The position numbers and the translations under genes were made by a program. The notes beneath the pieces were generated by a model that was not told the DNA's origin, searched no databases, and saw only the letters and a list, made by a program, of their open reading frames with translations. This document shows, piece by piece, positions 1 to 8,234 of a stretch of 64,000 nt of DNA. How positions within the stretch are numbered: position 1 is the stretch's first letter; each line of letters opens with the position of its first letter. The stretch is from positions 115,308 to 179,307 of the forward strand of contig NZ_JBGORW010000005.1 of the NCBI RefSeq assembly GCF_041538065.1, in the 5' to 3' direction. Source of the stretch: Leptotrichia hongkongensis (GTDB taxonomy: Bacteria > Fusobacteriota > Fusobacteriia > Fusobacteriales > Leptotrichiaceae).

Positions 1-121
1 TATAAACCCCTCTCGTAAGCTGCTTAATCATAAACGATCTAAGCATAAGCTGGTGGCTCACAATTTGAGCCTCTTTTGGTGCTTCCTTATATGTTTTTAA
101 AAATGCTCTTGATAATCTCAT
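1..121 (-). CDS. proS: Prolyl-tRNA synthetase, N-terminal fragment (cut by window edge)
   Basis: The minus-strand reading frame begins MRLSRAFLKTYKEAP and continues with VSHQLMLRSFM and KQLTRGVY, which is the conserved amino terminus of bacterial prolyl-tRNA synthetase. Only about 40 residues are inside the window; the rest lies to the left. The ATG at 121 has a good ribosome binding site (AAGGAG) just upstream. The enzyme charges tRNA-Pro in the cytoplasm. The nearby ybaK product hydrolyses Cys-tRNA-Pro made by mischarging ProRS, so the pair is functionally matched although the genes face apart. Confidence 0.85.
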   Translation of the reverse strand, partial: MRLSRAFLKTYKEAPKEAQIVSHQLMLRSFMIKQLTRGVY

Positions 122-242
122 ATTTTCTCCTTCTATATTTAATTTTTATTGTATTGTAATGCTTATATTGTATATTTTTTTTGAATTTTTAGCAATAGTT
201 TTTTAAAAAATAATATTATGAAAAAATAAATTTATAATTTAA

Positions 243-452
243 AATGAATTTACTATAAAAAGATTTGTAATTCGATATGCTAAAGCGAGTTTGAAACAAA
301 AAATTTCTAACGATTTGAAATTAGTAATATATAATTTTTTAGTTAATATGAAGAATAATACGGAAATAGAGCAGATATTTATTGATTATATAGTTTATAA
401 AGAAGATAGGGATGACCCTGTTTTGGAATTAATTAATTCTTATTGGAAATAG
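243..452 (+). pseudogene. Possible remnant of an unidentified small gene
   Basis: An open frame of about 69 codons runs to a TAG at 450-452. It has an in-frame stop just before it and no plausible start codon or SD near its beginning; the first ATG is about two fifths of the way in. The peptide reads like real protein (for example IEQIFIDYIVYKEDRDD followed by LELINSYWK). I recognise no family. It may be the 3' end of a decayed gene, or chance; it occupies most of the 457-base stretch between proS and the next gene. Confidence 0.25.
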
Positions 453-484
453 AAAAATTATTAATAAAATATAAGTTTGAATAT

Positions 485-513
485 TTGGAAATTTATATAA
501 TATGTGGTATAAT
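485..513 (+). promoter_or_regulatory. Promoter for the secreted 143-residue protein
   Basis: TTGGAA (485-490), a 17-base spacer and TATAAT (508-513), with a TGn extended -10 immediately before it. It lies 65 bases upstream of the start codon at 579. Confidence 0.6.
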
Positions 514-578
514 TATCTTAGAAGAGCAGTAGAATTATTTTAAATTTATAAAAAATTAGAAAAAAGGAGAGATTTACA

Positions 579-1010
579 ATGAAAAAACTAATTTTGTTGG
601 GATTATTGGCATTTTCAGCTTTTGGAATAGCAGAACCTTATAGAGATGAAAGAGGAGTGCTTTTTATGAGCGAGAAGGAATGGACAGAATTTTACAATAA
701 AGATGGACAGGAAGTAGCTGCTTGTGTGCCAATAGGATCTATAATTATGGAAGAAAGCTACATAAAAGATGGTAAGAAAATGACACATACTTTAGCAGAA
801 GTTCAGCAAGGAATTAAACAATTTAATGAAATGCTAGGTGAAGCTGGACTTCGTGATATTAATGGTGGAAAAGATAAAATTCACGAGTTCTACTACGCAG
901 CAGTATGTAAAAGACCTACACAAAAACAATATGATTTGGTAGGTTCTCCAACATTCAAAAAAACAATGGAGAGAATTTTTGAAACTCACAAAGTTATAGA
1001 AGACAAATAA
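579..1010 (+). CDS. Small secreted protein of unknown function
   Basis: 143 residues. The first 18 form a signal peptide (MKKLILLGLLAFSAFGIA), with a likely cleavage before Glu19; there is no lipobox cysteine, so it is probably periplasmic or exported. The mature part is mixed charged and contains two cysteines (in AACVP and AAVCKR) that could form a disulfide. I do not recognise the family. The start is supported by the SD AAGGAG 9 bases upstream. The gene stands alone between its own promoter and a hairpin terminator. Confidence 0.7.
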   Translation: MKKLILLGLLAFSAFGIAEPYRDERGVLFMSEKEWTEFYNKDGQEVAACVPIGSIIMEESYIKDGKKMTHTLAEVQQGIKQFNEMLGEAGLRDINGGKDKIHEFYYAAVCKRPTQKQYDLVGSPTFKKTMERIFETHKVIEDK

Positions 1011-1033
1011 AAATTTTTAAATCTAATTAACAT

Positions 1034-1070
1034 AAAAGGGCAATAGTTTATATTTTTGCTCTTTTATTTT
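1034..1070 (+). terminator. Rho-independent terminator
   Basis: AAAAGGGCAA and TTGCTCTTTT form a 10-pair stem (one G-U) around a 12-base loop, followed by a T-rich tract. It closes the 579-1010 gene. Confidence 0.65.
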
Positions 1071-1115
1071 TGTTTAAATTTTTCTCTTTTTATCATAAGG
1101 ATAGATTTTTTTTAA

Positions 1116-1144
1116 TTGACTGAAAAAAATTAATTTGATATACT
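1116..1144 (+). promoter_or_regulatory. Promoter for ybaK/sseB
   Basis: TTGACT (1116-1121), exactly 17 bases, TATACT (1139-1144); 36 bases before the ybaK start codon. Confidence 0.65.
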
Positions 1145-1180
1145 AAAAATAACAAAAATCGAGTATGGGGGCAATGAAAT

Positions 1181-1681
1181 ATGAAACATAAGAAAGAAAA
1201 AATTGCAAAAACAAATGCATTAAGACAGCTTGATAAACAGAAGATTCCATATATTATTCACACTTATGAGTGGAGCGAGGATAAAAGTGGAGGGCTTGGT
1301 GTTGCTGAAAAGTTGCCTGAACTAGCGGATAGAGTTTTTAAGACAATTGTTTTGAAGGGGAAAAGTAAAAATTTGTATGTGTGTGTAATTCATGGAGAGG
1401 CACATTTGGATTTGAAAAAGGTGGCAAAGGCCTGCAAAGAGAAAAATATTGATTTATTGCCACTTTTAGAACTGGAGAAAGAAACAGGATATATTCGTGG
1501 AGGATGTTCTCCTGTGGGAATGAAGAAACTGTTTAGGACTTTTTTTGACAAGGAAGTTGAAAAATTTGATAAAATAATGGTTTCGGCTGGAAGAAGAGGA
1601 CTGCAGATGGAAGTAGAAACAGAAAAACTGATTGAAGTTGTGAAGGGGAATGTTGTGGATTTGACGATGGAAGAGATTTAA
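1181..1681 (+). CDS. ybaK: Cys-tRNA(Pro)/Cys-tRNA(Cys) deacylase, YbaK/EbsC family
   Basis: 166 residues, the usual YbaK length. The frame opens with KTNALRQLDKQKIPY, contains FKTIVLKG (holding the conserved catalytic-site lysine of the family) and the GGCSPVGMKK segment typical of YbaK. These proteins act in trans in the cytoplasm to hydrolyse Cys-tRNA-Pro that prolyl-tRNA synthetase makes by mistake. The SD is GGGGG-like, upstream of ATG at 1181; another ATG 8 bases earlier is out of frame. It is followed after 49 bases by an SseB-family gene, probably on the same transcript. Confidence 0.85.
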   Translation: MKHKKEKIAKTNALRQLDKQKIPYIIHTYEWSEDKSGGLGVAEKLPELADRVFKTIVLKGKSKNLYVCVIHGEAHLDLKKVAKACKEKNIDLLPLLELEKETGYIRGGCSPVGMKKLFRTFFDKEVEKFDKIMVSAGRRGLQMEVETEKLIEVVKGNVVDLTMEEI

Positions 1682-1730
1682 GCTATAATGGGTATAATAT
1701 AAAATATTGAAACGAAGGAGTTGAAAAATT

Positions 1731-2528
1731 ATGGTTGATGTAAATAAGCCATTGGAAAATCCTGTGTTAAAAGAATTGTTTAGTAGAATAGGAAAAAATC
1801 AGAAAAGTGATTTAGAATTACAAAATAAAATTTTAGATGAAATTATAATGAGAGCTTATTTTTTAAGTTATGTATTTTTGGATAAACCTATTGAAACTGA
1901 TGAAACTGGAAAAGGAACTGTTAAAGAAGATTCAAATATATCTTTCTATATGATTTCTTCATCTGATGGAAAACAATTTTATCCAGCATTTACTGACTGG
2001 GAAGAATTGAATAAGTGGAATATTGGCATTGATAAAATACAGACACTTATTTTGTCTTTTGATGATTATGCAGAAATGGTATTATTAAATCCAGATATAG
2101 AAGGTTTTGTTATTAATCCATTTACTACATCATTTACCTTTACAAGAGAACAACTTAAAATTTTGAAAAAGGAAAAGGAAGAAAGACTTAAGGTCGTTGA
2201 AACAAAAGTAGAAAAGGACACGCCTGTAATGATTGGAGAAGCGAAAGAATATCCTGAAGATATGCTTGAAGCATTAAAAAGTGCTTGTAAATTAGATAAA
2301 AATATTAAAAGAACATGGTTAATGCTCATGTATAAAGAGGGACAGGAGAGTTATCTATTAGTTGTTGACAGTACGGGAAATGAAAAAGAAAGTATAGAAT
2401 TTATAGGAAGAAAAGTAACTCCATACTTGAATGGAAAATATATTGATATGTTTTCATATAAAGATAGTTTTGCAAAAGATGTTGTTAAAGATAAAAAGCC
2501 ATTTTATGAAAAGAGAAATTCGATATAA
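1731..2528 (+). CDS. SseB family protein
   Basis: 265 residues matching the SseB layout: an N-terminal domain (about 15-125; FYMISSSDGKQFYPAFTDWEEL and GFVINPF are its signature blocks) and a C-terminal SseB_C-like domain (about 165-260). The family is named for enhanced serine sensitivity in Escherichia coli, and its biochemical role is unsettled. There is no signal peptide, so it is cytoplasmic. A clear SD (AAGGAG) precedes the ATG. The remnant AraC gene follows 29 bases later. Confidence 0.75.
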   Translation: MVDVNKPLENPVLKELFSRIGKNQKSDLELQNKILDEIIMRAYFLSYVFLDKPIETDETGKGTVKEDSNISFYMISSSDGKQFYPAFTDWEELNKWNIGIDKIQTLILSFDDYAEMVLLNPDIEGFVINPFTTSFTFTREQLKILKKEKEERLKVVETKVEKDTPVMIGEAKEYPEDMLEALKSACKLDKNIKRTWLMLMYKEGQESYLLVVDSTGNEKESIEFIGRKVTPYLNGKYIDMFSYKDSFAKDVVKDKKPFYEKRNSI

Positions 2529-2557
2529 TAAAAAATAGGAAAAAGAAGAAAATAACT

Positions 2558-2953
2558 ATGCCAAAGCAGTTTCAGGATTTTTTAAAGAGTATTGGATTAT
2601 CAATTGAAAATATTCTTGAACAAACGGGAATACCAAATATATCATCGAAAGAGGAAATTCAGCTTTCTAATGAGGAATATTATTTATTTTTGAAAAAAAT
2701 TGATGAAGTTATTACTGATGAGCAAATTTCAGCAATTAGCAATATTGATAACTTGAACGTATTTATTCCGTCGTTTTTTGGGGCACTTTCTTCAAAAAAT
2801 GGACAGGAAAAACAGTATCGCAGTATCAAAAAGAAAAAGAAAAAGAATAAATATAAAATACGCCATAAATTTGGCGTATTTTTTTGCAAAATTATAAATT
2901 GTATTGATTTTTTTCAAAAAGATTATGCTCTAATTTTTATCAATCCATTCTAG
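2558..2953 (+). pseudogene. Truncated AraC-family regulator (N-terminal sensor domain only)
   Basis: Residues 1-82 match the amino-terminal ligand-sensing domain of AraC-type regulators (Arabinose_bd type: FQDFLKSIGLSIENIL, then NLNVFIPSFFGALSSKNG). After about 2803 the match stops. The frame runs through a lysine-rich low-complexity stretch, straight through a strong terminator hairpin, and ends at 2953 in sequence belonging to the opposite-strand neighbour. No helix-turn-helix DNA-binding domain follows. I read it as a 3'-deleted gene whose break is close to 2803-2848; a short peptide might still be made. Confidence 0.7.
2856..2888 (+). terminator. Rho-independent terminator, possibly bidirectional
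   Basis: AAATACGCCA and TGGCGTATTT are a perfect 10-base inverted repeat around a 6-base loop, followed by T7. The A-rich left flank means it may also serve the converging gene at 2930-3253. Confidence 0.8.
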
Positions 2954-3253
2954 TTCAAATTCATAATCATATAGCTCCATTTGTAAATCTGCTGCTTGAT
3001 CACATAGATCTTTAAAATAAGGACTTTCTACTTCTAATTCTTCATCATACATTTCTTTTTCGATTTCATGGATTTCTTTTTTTAATTTTCGTATTTTCTC
3101 TTTTAATTGGTGTTTCTTTATCTGTTTTTCTTTTTCCTGCTCGTTTTCATTTAAATCTTCAAGTTTTCTATTTAATTTTGAAATATTAGCATTTTTTTTG
3201 TTAATATTCCCAAAGAGAATATATAAAATTATGATTATAGCTATTAAAATCAT
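2930..3253 (-). CDS. Small membrane-anchored coiled-coil protein, unknown function
   Basis: 107 residues. An N-terminal transmembrane segment (residues 1-15, MILIAIIIILYILFG) is followed by a long charged heptad-like region (about 25-75, rich in Lys, Glu and Leu) and an acidic aromatic tail (YDYEFELEWIDKN). The start has SD TTAGGAG 5 bases upstream. It looks like a single-pass membrane protein with a cytoplasmic coiled coil. No family is recognised. Its 3' end overlaps the decayed AraC frame. Confidence 0.55.
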   Translation of the reverse strand: MILIAIIIILYILFGNINKKNANISKLNRKLEDLNENEQEKEKQIKKHQLKEKIRKLKKEIHEIEKEMYDEELEVESPYFKDLCDQAADLQMELYDYEFELEWIDKN

Positions 3254-3326
3254 TACTACTCCTAATAAAGTAGCATTTTTTATTTCAGTTCACTTATTAT
3301 AAATAATTTTACATAAAACTGTATTG

Positions 3327-4439
3327 TTATTTTTTATTTTTTATTGGAGGAAGCAAAGGGCTTTTGTCTTTTGCACGTTCCCATAAAAATTCACCTAAAT
3401 CGTATTTATCTTCTCTTTCCAGATTCAGTTCAGTTTCAATTTCATTTTCTCTTTTTTCAAGTATAAGAGTTCCTATATTATGATTTAAAATGACAGTTTT
3501 TCCTAAAGCAGTAAATTCTGCCCATCCTGTATCAAGAGCTTTAGCTATCTGTTCTCCTGTGTATAGATTACCCACTCCAATTAACGGAAGTTTTCCGTTT
3601 ATTCTGTCATGAATCTGCTGTATTGCAGGTTTTTTAGTATCTCCTCCACGATAAGCATTTATATAAAAATCTGGAAGTGAAACGTGTAGATATTGTAATG
3701 GTTTTTTTACAAGTTCATCAATCAATGCAAAAGTTTCAACCATTGTCAAACCATTTTCTCCTGGCTCTTCAGGTGAAAAACGGTATCCTATGATGAATTT
3801 GTCAGCGTTATGTTTATTTTTAACTTTATTTACTTCATCTATAACAGCTAAAGGGAATTTCATTCTTTTTTCTATATTTCCTCCCCATTCGTCAGTTCTT
3901 CTATTAGTTATTTCTGAATAAAACTGCTGGATAAGATATCTGTTTGCACCATGAATTTCCACTCCGTCAAATCCAGCCTGAATAGCTAAATCAGTAGCAT
4001 TTCCAAACGCCTGTATAAGTTTATCTATTTCATCAGTAGTTATTTCTCTTGCTTTTGTTTCGTTATCATAGCTAGGAGCAATTATGTCATTTTTATTTAC
4101 ATTTGGAAGGGCAAGTCTTCCGCCGTGATGTATTTGTAAAATTGCTTTTGTACCTTGATTACGTAGAATTTCAGCTACTTTTCTTAAAGATGGCAAATGT
4201 GTTTCATTGATAGCTTCGGGCTGTCTTGTGAAAGCTTTTCCCCCATCAGCAACTAAAGTAGCTTCTACTATGAACATTCCTATATTTTCTCCACGTTTAC
4301 TCATAAATTTAAGATCTTCTTCTGAGAAAGTTCCGTCTTCATTGGCAACAAATAGAGTCATAGGAGTCACCACAAGTCTATTTTTAATCTCTACTCCATT
4401 ATTTAATGTATATTTTTCAAAAATTTTATTTGAATTCAT
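3327..4439 (-). CDS. NADH:flavin oxidoreductase, Old Yellow Enzyme family
   Basis: 370 residues forming one TIM barrel, the usual length of the small OYE proteins without an FeS domain. Signatures: IKNRLVVTPMT at the N-terminus, LQIHHGGR (flavin/substrate-site histidine pair), GVEIHGANRYLIQQF and NRRTDEWGG. It should bind FMN and reduce activated alkenes or similar substrates with NAD(P)H; the true substrate cannot be read from sequence. The start has SD AGGAG 8 bases upstream. It appears to be transcribed alone. Confidence 0.88.
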   Translation of the reverse strand: MNSNKIFEKYTLNNGVEIKNRLVVTPMTLFVANEDGTFSEEDLKFMSKRGENIGMFIVEATLVADGGKAFTRQPEAINETHLPSLRKVAEILRNQGTKAILQIHHGGRLALPNVNKNDIIAPSYDNETKAREITTDEIDKLIQAFGNATDLAIQAGFDGVEIHGANRYLIQQFYSEITNRRTDEWGGNIEKRMKFPLAVIDEVNKVKNKHNADKFIIGYRFSPEEPGENGLTMVETFALIDELVKKPLQYLHVSLPDFYINAYRGGDTKKPAIQQIHDRINGKLPLIGVGNLYTGEQIAKALDTGWAEFTALGKTVILNHNIGTLILEKRENEIETELNLEREDKYDLGEFLWERAKDKSPLLPPIKNKK

Positions 4440-4534
4440 TATGTCACTCTCCTATTTTAAATTATATATAATCTTATCATATTTGTATATCTAAGTAAAG
4501 TAGAAAATAATAATACAAAATTTTCAAAAATTTT

Positions 4535-5445
4535 TTATATTTTCAAGTTTTCAACAGTTTCAAAATCCTTAAAACCTAACTTTTGGGCCTCTTTATCCGT
4601 CCTATTATGGCATATTTTTTCAAAGTTTTCCTAATAGCTCCACCTGTATATTTTGGATTAATTACATAAACTAAATATTCTAATATTAAGATTGCTATTG
4701 CTATTCTGTCAGAGGCTTTGCCATTAACAACATACGGTTTGCTTTTAAATTCTTCTAATATTTTAGGTTTTGTCATAAATTTCATATCTGTAATATTTGA
4801 ATTGTGAGCTGACAGATTTCTAATCAGATTAATAGTTCCCAACCAAGACAAATACACTTCTCTTTTCAAATTATGATCTTTAGCTATTTGATTTTGATAT
4901 TTTTTGTATAATATTTTGTAGAGATTTAAAACTTCTCCAAATGTTAAAATATCTATTACAAGCTATATAGGTATATTAATTATTTTATCATCACTCTTCT
5001 TGTAAACATCTAGCAGCTTGTTATTACTTCTTTCTAAATTTCTCTCTATTCTTTTTCTTAAATCTTTTTCTCTAAAAATTCGTTCTTTTTTATTACATTC
5101 TACTTTGTCAACCCATTCAAAAAAATCAAGATACCCATATTCTCCTAACTTTTTCCCCATCAAATGAGAAAATTTTGTTTTTAAAGACAGTTCAATTTTT
5201 TCAGTTAACCTTAACAAATATAATCTCAAATTTTTATTCTCATAAAATCTATTTAAAACTTGATTAAAAGTAATTCCTTGAGCATATTTCCCATCTTTTA
5301 AAAAAGGCAACGAACATTCCTTCAATTTATAGTAATTTATAAAATTCAATATTCTCTCTGAATCTTTGTCATCCTCGATAATCATTCCTCTATTTTTAAA
5401 AACCATTACTTGTTCTTTGCATGTCGAAAATTTATATTTCGTCAT
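4535..5445 (-). pseudogene. abiF: AbiF/AbiD-type abortive infection protein (Abi_2), broken by an amber codon and a frameshift
   Basis: Starting at 5445 (SD AGGAG, ATG), the frame reads MTKYKFSTCKEQV and continues through typical Abi_2 blocks to DDKIINIPI, then meets TAG at 4963-4965. In the same frame the protein resumes at once (LVIDILTFGEVLNLYKIL, later LSWLGTINLIRNLSAHNS), so a single Trp TGG to TAG change explains the stop; family members have PIW at this spot. Near the 3' end, around an A6 run at about 4620, the frame slips: the expected family ending (EAQKLGFKDFETV) is found one frame over and ends at 4535. Known relatives are RNA-targeting or growth-arresting phage-defence proteins. 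This copy is very probably inactive, unless the amber codon is read through. Confidence 0.8.
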
Positions 5446-5460
5446 TATAATAATTTCTCC

Positions 5461-5526
5461 TAAAAAAAAAGCCCTGCGTAGGCATACTAACCTTGTATTA
5501 TTTAAAATACTGCAGGGGGTTTGATA
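5461..5526 (-). ncRNA. abiF-associated structured RNA ending in a terminator
   Basis: Between its promoter and the abi SD lies a compact structured segment. CCCTGC (5517-5512) pairs with GCAGGG (5477-5472), enclosing a perfect hairpin GTATT-TTAAAT-AATAC (5510-5495) and a GG...CC mini-stem. The closing stem runs straight into nine T residues (5470-5462), an intrinsic terminator that stops 1-2 bases before the GGAG of abi. So the promoter makes a ~60-base RNA, with read-through needed for the protein. The position and shape fit the conserved RNA reported upstream of abiF genes; the assignment to that motif is from memory and should be tested. Confidence 0.7.
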
Positions 5527-5532
5527 TATTTT

Positions 5533-5561
5533 ATTTTATATTATTTTTTTGAAAATGTCAA
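5533..5561 (-). promoter_or_regulatory. Promoter of the abiF-associated RNA
   Basis: On the minus strand TTGACA (5561-5556), 17 bases, TAAAAT (5538-5533). Transcription would begin near 5526, right at the structured RNA and downstream of the DUF697 gene stop at 5573. Confidence 0.7.
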
Positions 5562-5572
5562 TTGGGAATTTT

Positions 5573-6160
5573 TTATTTCTTAGGTGGTTTAAAATTATTT
5601 TTAAATTCCTCAACAATATCATCCATGTCAAGATAGTTAGTTGGTCTTCCTTCTTTAATATATCTGATACACAAATTTTTCAATGTTATTATGTAAGCTT
5701 CTCCCATAGCTTTTGTTATAGCAGCAGCTGTTCCGATTGAAGCCACTGAACCAACAATAGGAATAAATTTTAATAGATTAGAAGCTACTGTTCTTCCAAT
5801 CATAGAAGCACCAATAACAGTTCCTAGTCCACTAACAATCATTTTAGCTTCTGTTTCAACATTAAATTTTTCATTTATTTGATAGATCATATTTAACTGT
5901 ATTCCTGAAATAGGAATCGCATCTGCAAAAGGTATTGGTATAACTCCTACTCCACCTGCTGCTACAGAACTCATATCAACAATTTCTCTTGCTTTCTTTT
6001 CTTGACGCTCTACTTCTTCAATTTCTTCTTCTTGCTTTCTTTTTTTCTCTATTATTTTATTCTCTTGATCTATTTCTTCATCTTTTCCTGCTTCCTTCTT
6101 TAAATTGTTTAACTCTTCTTTTAGTTTTTCAAATTCGTCATCATAATAATTTTCACTCAT
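5573..6160 (-). CDS. DUF697-domain protein
   Basis: 195 residues from ATG 6160 (MSENYYDDEF), which has SD AAGGAG nine bases upstream; an earlier in-frame GTG lies in that SD and is unlikely. Residues 1-60 are a highly charged Glu/Lys coiled coil. From about 62 a DUF697-type domain follows: SSVAAGGVGVIPIPFADAI, ISGIQLNMIYQI, then glycine-rich hydrophobic segments suggesting membrane hairpins. DUF697 domains often occur with GTPases or membrane-remodelling proteins. It is the last gene of a four-gene minus-strand operon, 30 bases after the polytopic protein. Confidence 0.7.
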   Translation of the reverse strand: MSENYYDDEFEKLKEELNNLKKEAGKDEEIDQENKIIEKKRKQEEEIEEVERQEKKAREIVDMSSVAAGGVGVIPIPFADAIPISGIQLNMIYQINEKFNVETEAKMIVSGLGTVIGASMIGRTVASNLLKFIPIVGSVASIGTAAAITKAMGEAYIITLKNLCIRYIKEGRPTNYLDMDDIVEEFKNNFKPPKK

Positions 6161-6190
6161 TTTTATTATCTCCTTCACTTTTATTTAATA

Positions 6191-7531
6191 TTATTTTTTT
6201 AATAACTCATCTAATTCTTCTACAGAATAAATTATTTTTTCTTTTGAAACTCCCATTATTTTAGCATATTCAACACTATAAATCATTTGTTGAGTCGCAT
6301 TATTTTTTTTTGAAAAAGATTCAATTAATAATTTTTGTCTTTGTTTATATTCTTCTTGTACCTGTTGAATAAATTCATACAAAGTCCTTGTTATATCTCT
6401 ATCGATTTTTTGTATTCTTTCGTAGAATTCCTTTATTAATTCTTGTTCATTTAAATTTTTAATTGTATTAAATATAGAATATAAAAACTTATCTAAATAT
6501 TTCTTTATGTAAGGACCATAACGTATAATTAATTCTTTAAATACTAACATTATTAATCTTACCCAAGCGACATAATTTAAATGGAGAATAAATTGTACCA
6601 TATTGCCACCTGAACGAAATCCTGCATCAATACCATCTATTAAACAAAAAGTTGTATATCCTATAAGTAACATTAATCTCAGATCTCCGTGTTTTTCAGT
6701 TGGAATACATTCTTTCCAATCTTTCTTTTCAAAATATCTTTTTTTAATCACCCATAAACTTCTAATCATTAATTCTTGTATTAAAACAGGAATTGACATT
6801 GTTACTCCAAAACGGGCATCGTATCCTTCTTGAAAAACTCTTGTCATTGTTACAGCTAATGTTTGTCTATCATTTCCATTTTGAAATTTACCAAAATCAC
6901 ACATCAAAAATAATTCCATGAAAGGAATCGGTATTCCTGAACCTCTTCCAGCATTTATTTTTCCTCTTCCACCTGAACTTCCAGATAGATCAGACATTAT
7001 ATGTCCAATCCAATTACAGAATCCGCAAAATAATTTTTCAATAAAATTATTCCCTTTCAATTCAAATTTTCCATCTGATGTATCAATATTAAATATTTTC
7101 CCTTCGCTAACAAATGTTGCAGTAGATGTAAATTGATTTAATATTGAAAAAAATAATCCAATAATATCAGGTGAATGGCTTAGTGATTTTATATGATGAT
7201 TTTTAGTTCCCATTTTAAATAATTTGTTTACATCAGTTGTATTTCTTTGATCATAGTTCACTCTAAATTTACCTTCAAGAAATCCTATCGCAGAAGCTAC
7301 ATTATTCTCATTATCTATTTTAGGTTTCCAACCACTCACTTTAGCAAATTTTTTTACTAATTCATCTGCTCCAGCATCTGTCAAACTTCCTAATTTACTT
7401 AAACTAGGATTTCCAACAAAAAATACATCAATAATTCCTGCAATAGCTCCACTAAAACTAGCAATCATGAAATCATATCTATCACAGGTCGACAACTTCC
7501 ATTCTTTTTCTTTCAATTCATATTTATTCAT
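6191..7531 (-). CDS. Polytopic membrane protein of an unassigned accessory operon
   Basis: 446 residues from ATG 7531 (MNKYELKEKEW), overlapping the preceding gene by 8 bases (ATGAATAA); SD AGGAG lies 12 bases upstream, while an in-frame TTG at 7540 sits too close to it. Hydrophobic stretches include MIASFSGAIAGIIDVFFVG (about 24-42), IIGLFFSILNQF, FCGFCNWIGHIMSDL, LMLLIGYTTFCLIDGID and a C-terminal helix pair, then a soluble coiled-coil tail (about 350-446). The middle is rich in Gly, His and Asn (GTKNHHIKSLSHSPDI, DLSGSSGGRG), suggesting an active or binding site. I do not recognise a named family. Confidence 0.65.
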   Translation of the reverse strand: MNKYELKEKEWKLSTCDRYDFMIASFSGAIAGIIDVFFVGNPSLSKLGSLTDAGADELVKKFAKVSGWKPKIDNENNVASAIGFLEGKFRVNYDQRNTTDVNKLFKMGTKNHHIKSLSHSPDIIGLFFSILNQFTSTATFVSEGKIFNIDTSDGKFELKGNNFIEKLFCGFCNWIGHIMSDLSGSSGGRGKINAGRGSGIPIPFMELFLMCDFGKFQNGNDRQTLAVTMTRVFQEGYDARFGVTMSIPVLIQELMIRSLWVIKKRYFEKKDWKECIPTEKHGDLRLMLLIGYTTFCLIDGIDAGFRSGGNMVQFILHLNYVAWVRLIMLVFKELIIRYGPYIKKYLDKFLYSIFNTIKNLNEQELIKEFYERIQKIDRDITRTLYEFIQQVQEEYKQRQKLLIESFSKKNNATQQMIYSVEYAKIMGVSKEKIIYSVEELDELLKK

Positions 7532-8222
7532 TTGACACAAATTCTCCTATTTTAGTCGATAACGATTCAGAAATATTTATTAATGTTGCTAATCGTTCTT
7601 TATTTTCTATCGAAAATTGATTATAATCATTATCGTACTTTATTAATTCAAATCCATTTTCAATATTATCAGAAATTTCTTTTATTTCTTTTTCAGACAT
7701 TAAAACTTTAATATCTAATTTCATTATTTTCATAATTTCTTTTTTTATTTCTAATATTTGTTCTTCAATTTTATCAGCAGCCTCTTTATTTTTATTATTT
7801 AAGATTAAACCAGCACCTAATAATGCACTTCCTCCTATGGCCCAACCTATCGGTCCAGCTAATGCTAGAAGTGCTTCCCCACCTACAATTCCACCTCCTC
7901 CTGCACCAGCTAATGCCCCAGCACCAGCCATAGCTGTTGGAACTACTTCTGCTTGATTAATCTCTTTTGTTACTTCTTCAATTTTATTGTCAAATTTTTT
8001 TATATTCATTTCTATTTTACCTAAACTAGTTTCAAATTCTATCGGTTTATTTGACAATTTTTGAATATAAGTACTAAAATTTTTAAGTATTTCAACAGCA
8101 TGTAATTTTTTTTCATACAATGATTCAGAGTGATTTATAGTATTGGATAATGTTCTTTTATAATCTCCATACACTTCCTCTAAAACTTTTTTTGCTTTTT
8201 CTTTTAATTCTGAGTTAAACAT
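7524..8222 (-). CDS. Coiled-coil protein with glycine-zipper membrane hairpin
   Basis: 232 residues. Two long helical charged regions (about 1-95 and 145-230) flank a glycine/alanine-rich hydrophobic hairpin at about 103-142 (AMAGAGALAGAGGGG, then GPIGWAIGGSALLGAGL). This plan, helices around a glycine zipper, resembles membrane-inserting or pore-forming effectors and dynamin-associated proteins, but there is no GTPase motif here. The start is well supported (AGGAGG, 6 bases, ATG). It is 12 bases downstream of the phosphatase stop and overlaps the next gene by 8 bases, so the genes are tightly coupled. Confidence 0.6.
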   Translation of the reverse strand: MFNSELKEKAKKVLEEVYGDYKRTLSNTINHSESLYEKKLHAVEILKNFSTYIQKLSNKPIEFETSLGKIEMNIKKFDNKIEEVTKEINQAEVVPTAMAGAGALAGAGGGGIVGGEALLALAGPIGWAIGGSALLGAGLILNNKNKEAADKIEEQILEIKKEIMKIMKLDIKVLMSEKEIKEISDNIENGFELIKYDNDYNQFSIENKERLATLINISESLSTKIGEFVSNE

Positions 8223-8234
8223 ATTTTTATCCTC

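Noticed and set aside
2066..2329. Open frame on the minus strand inside sseB
   Set aside because: It is antisense to a well-supported SseB gene, has a low-complexity Ser/Phe/Leu composition typical of the reverse of Lys/Glu-rich genes, and lacks an SD.
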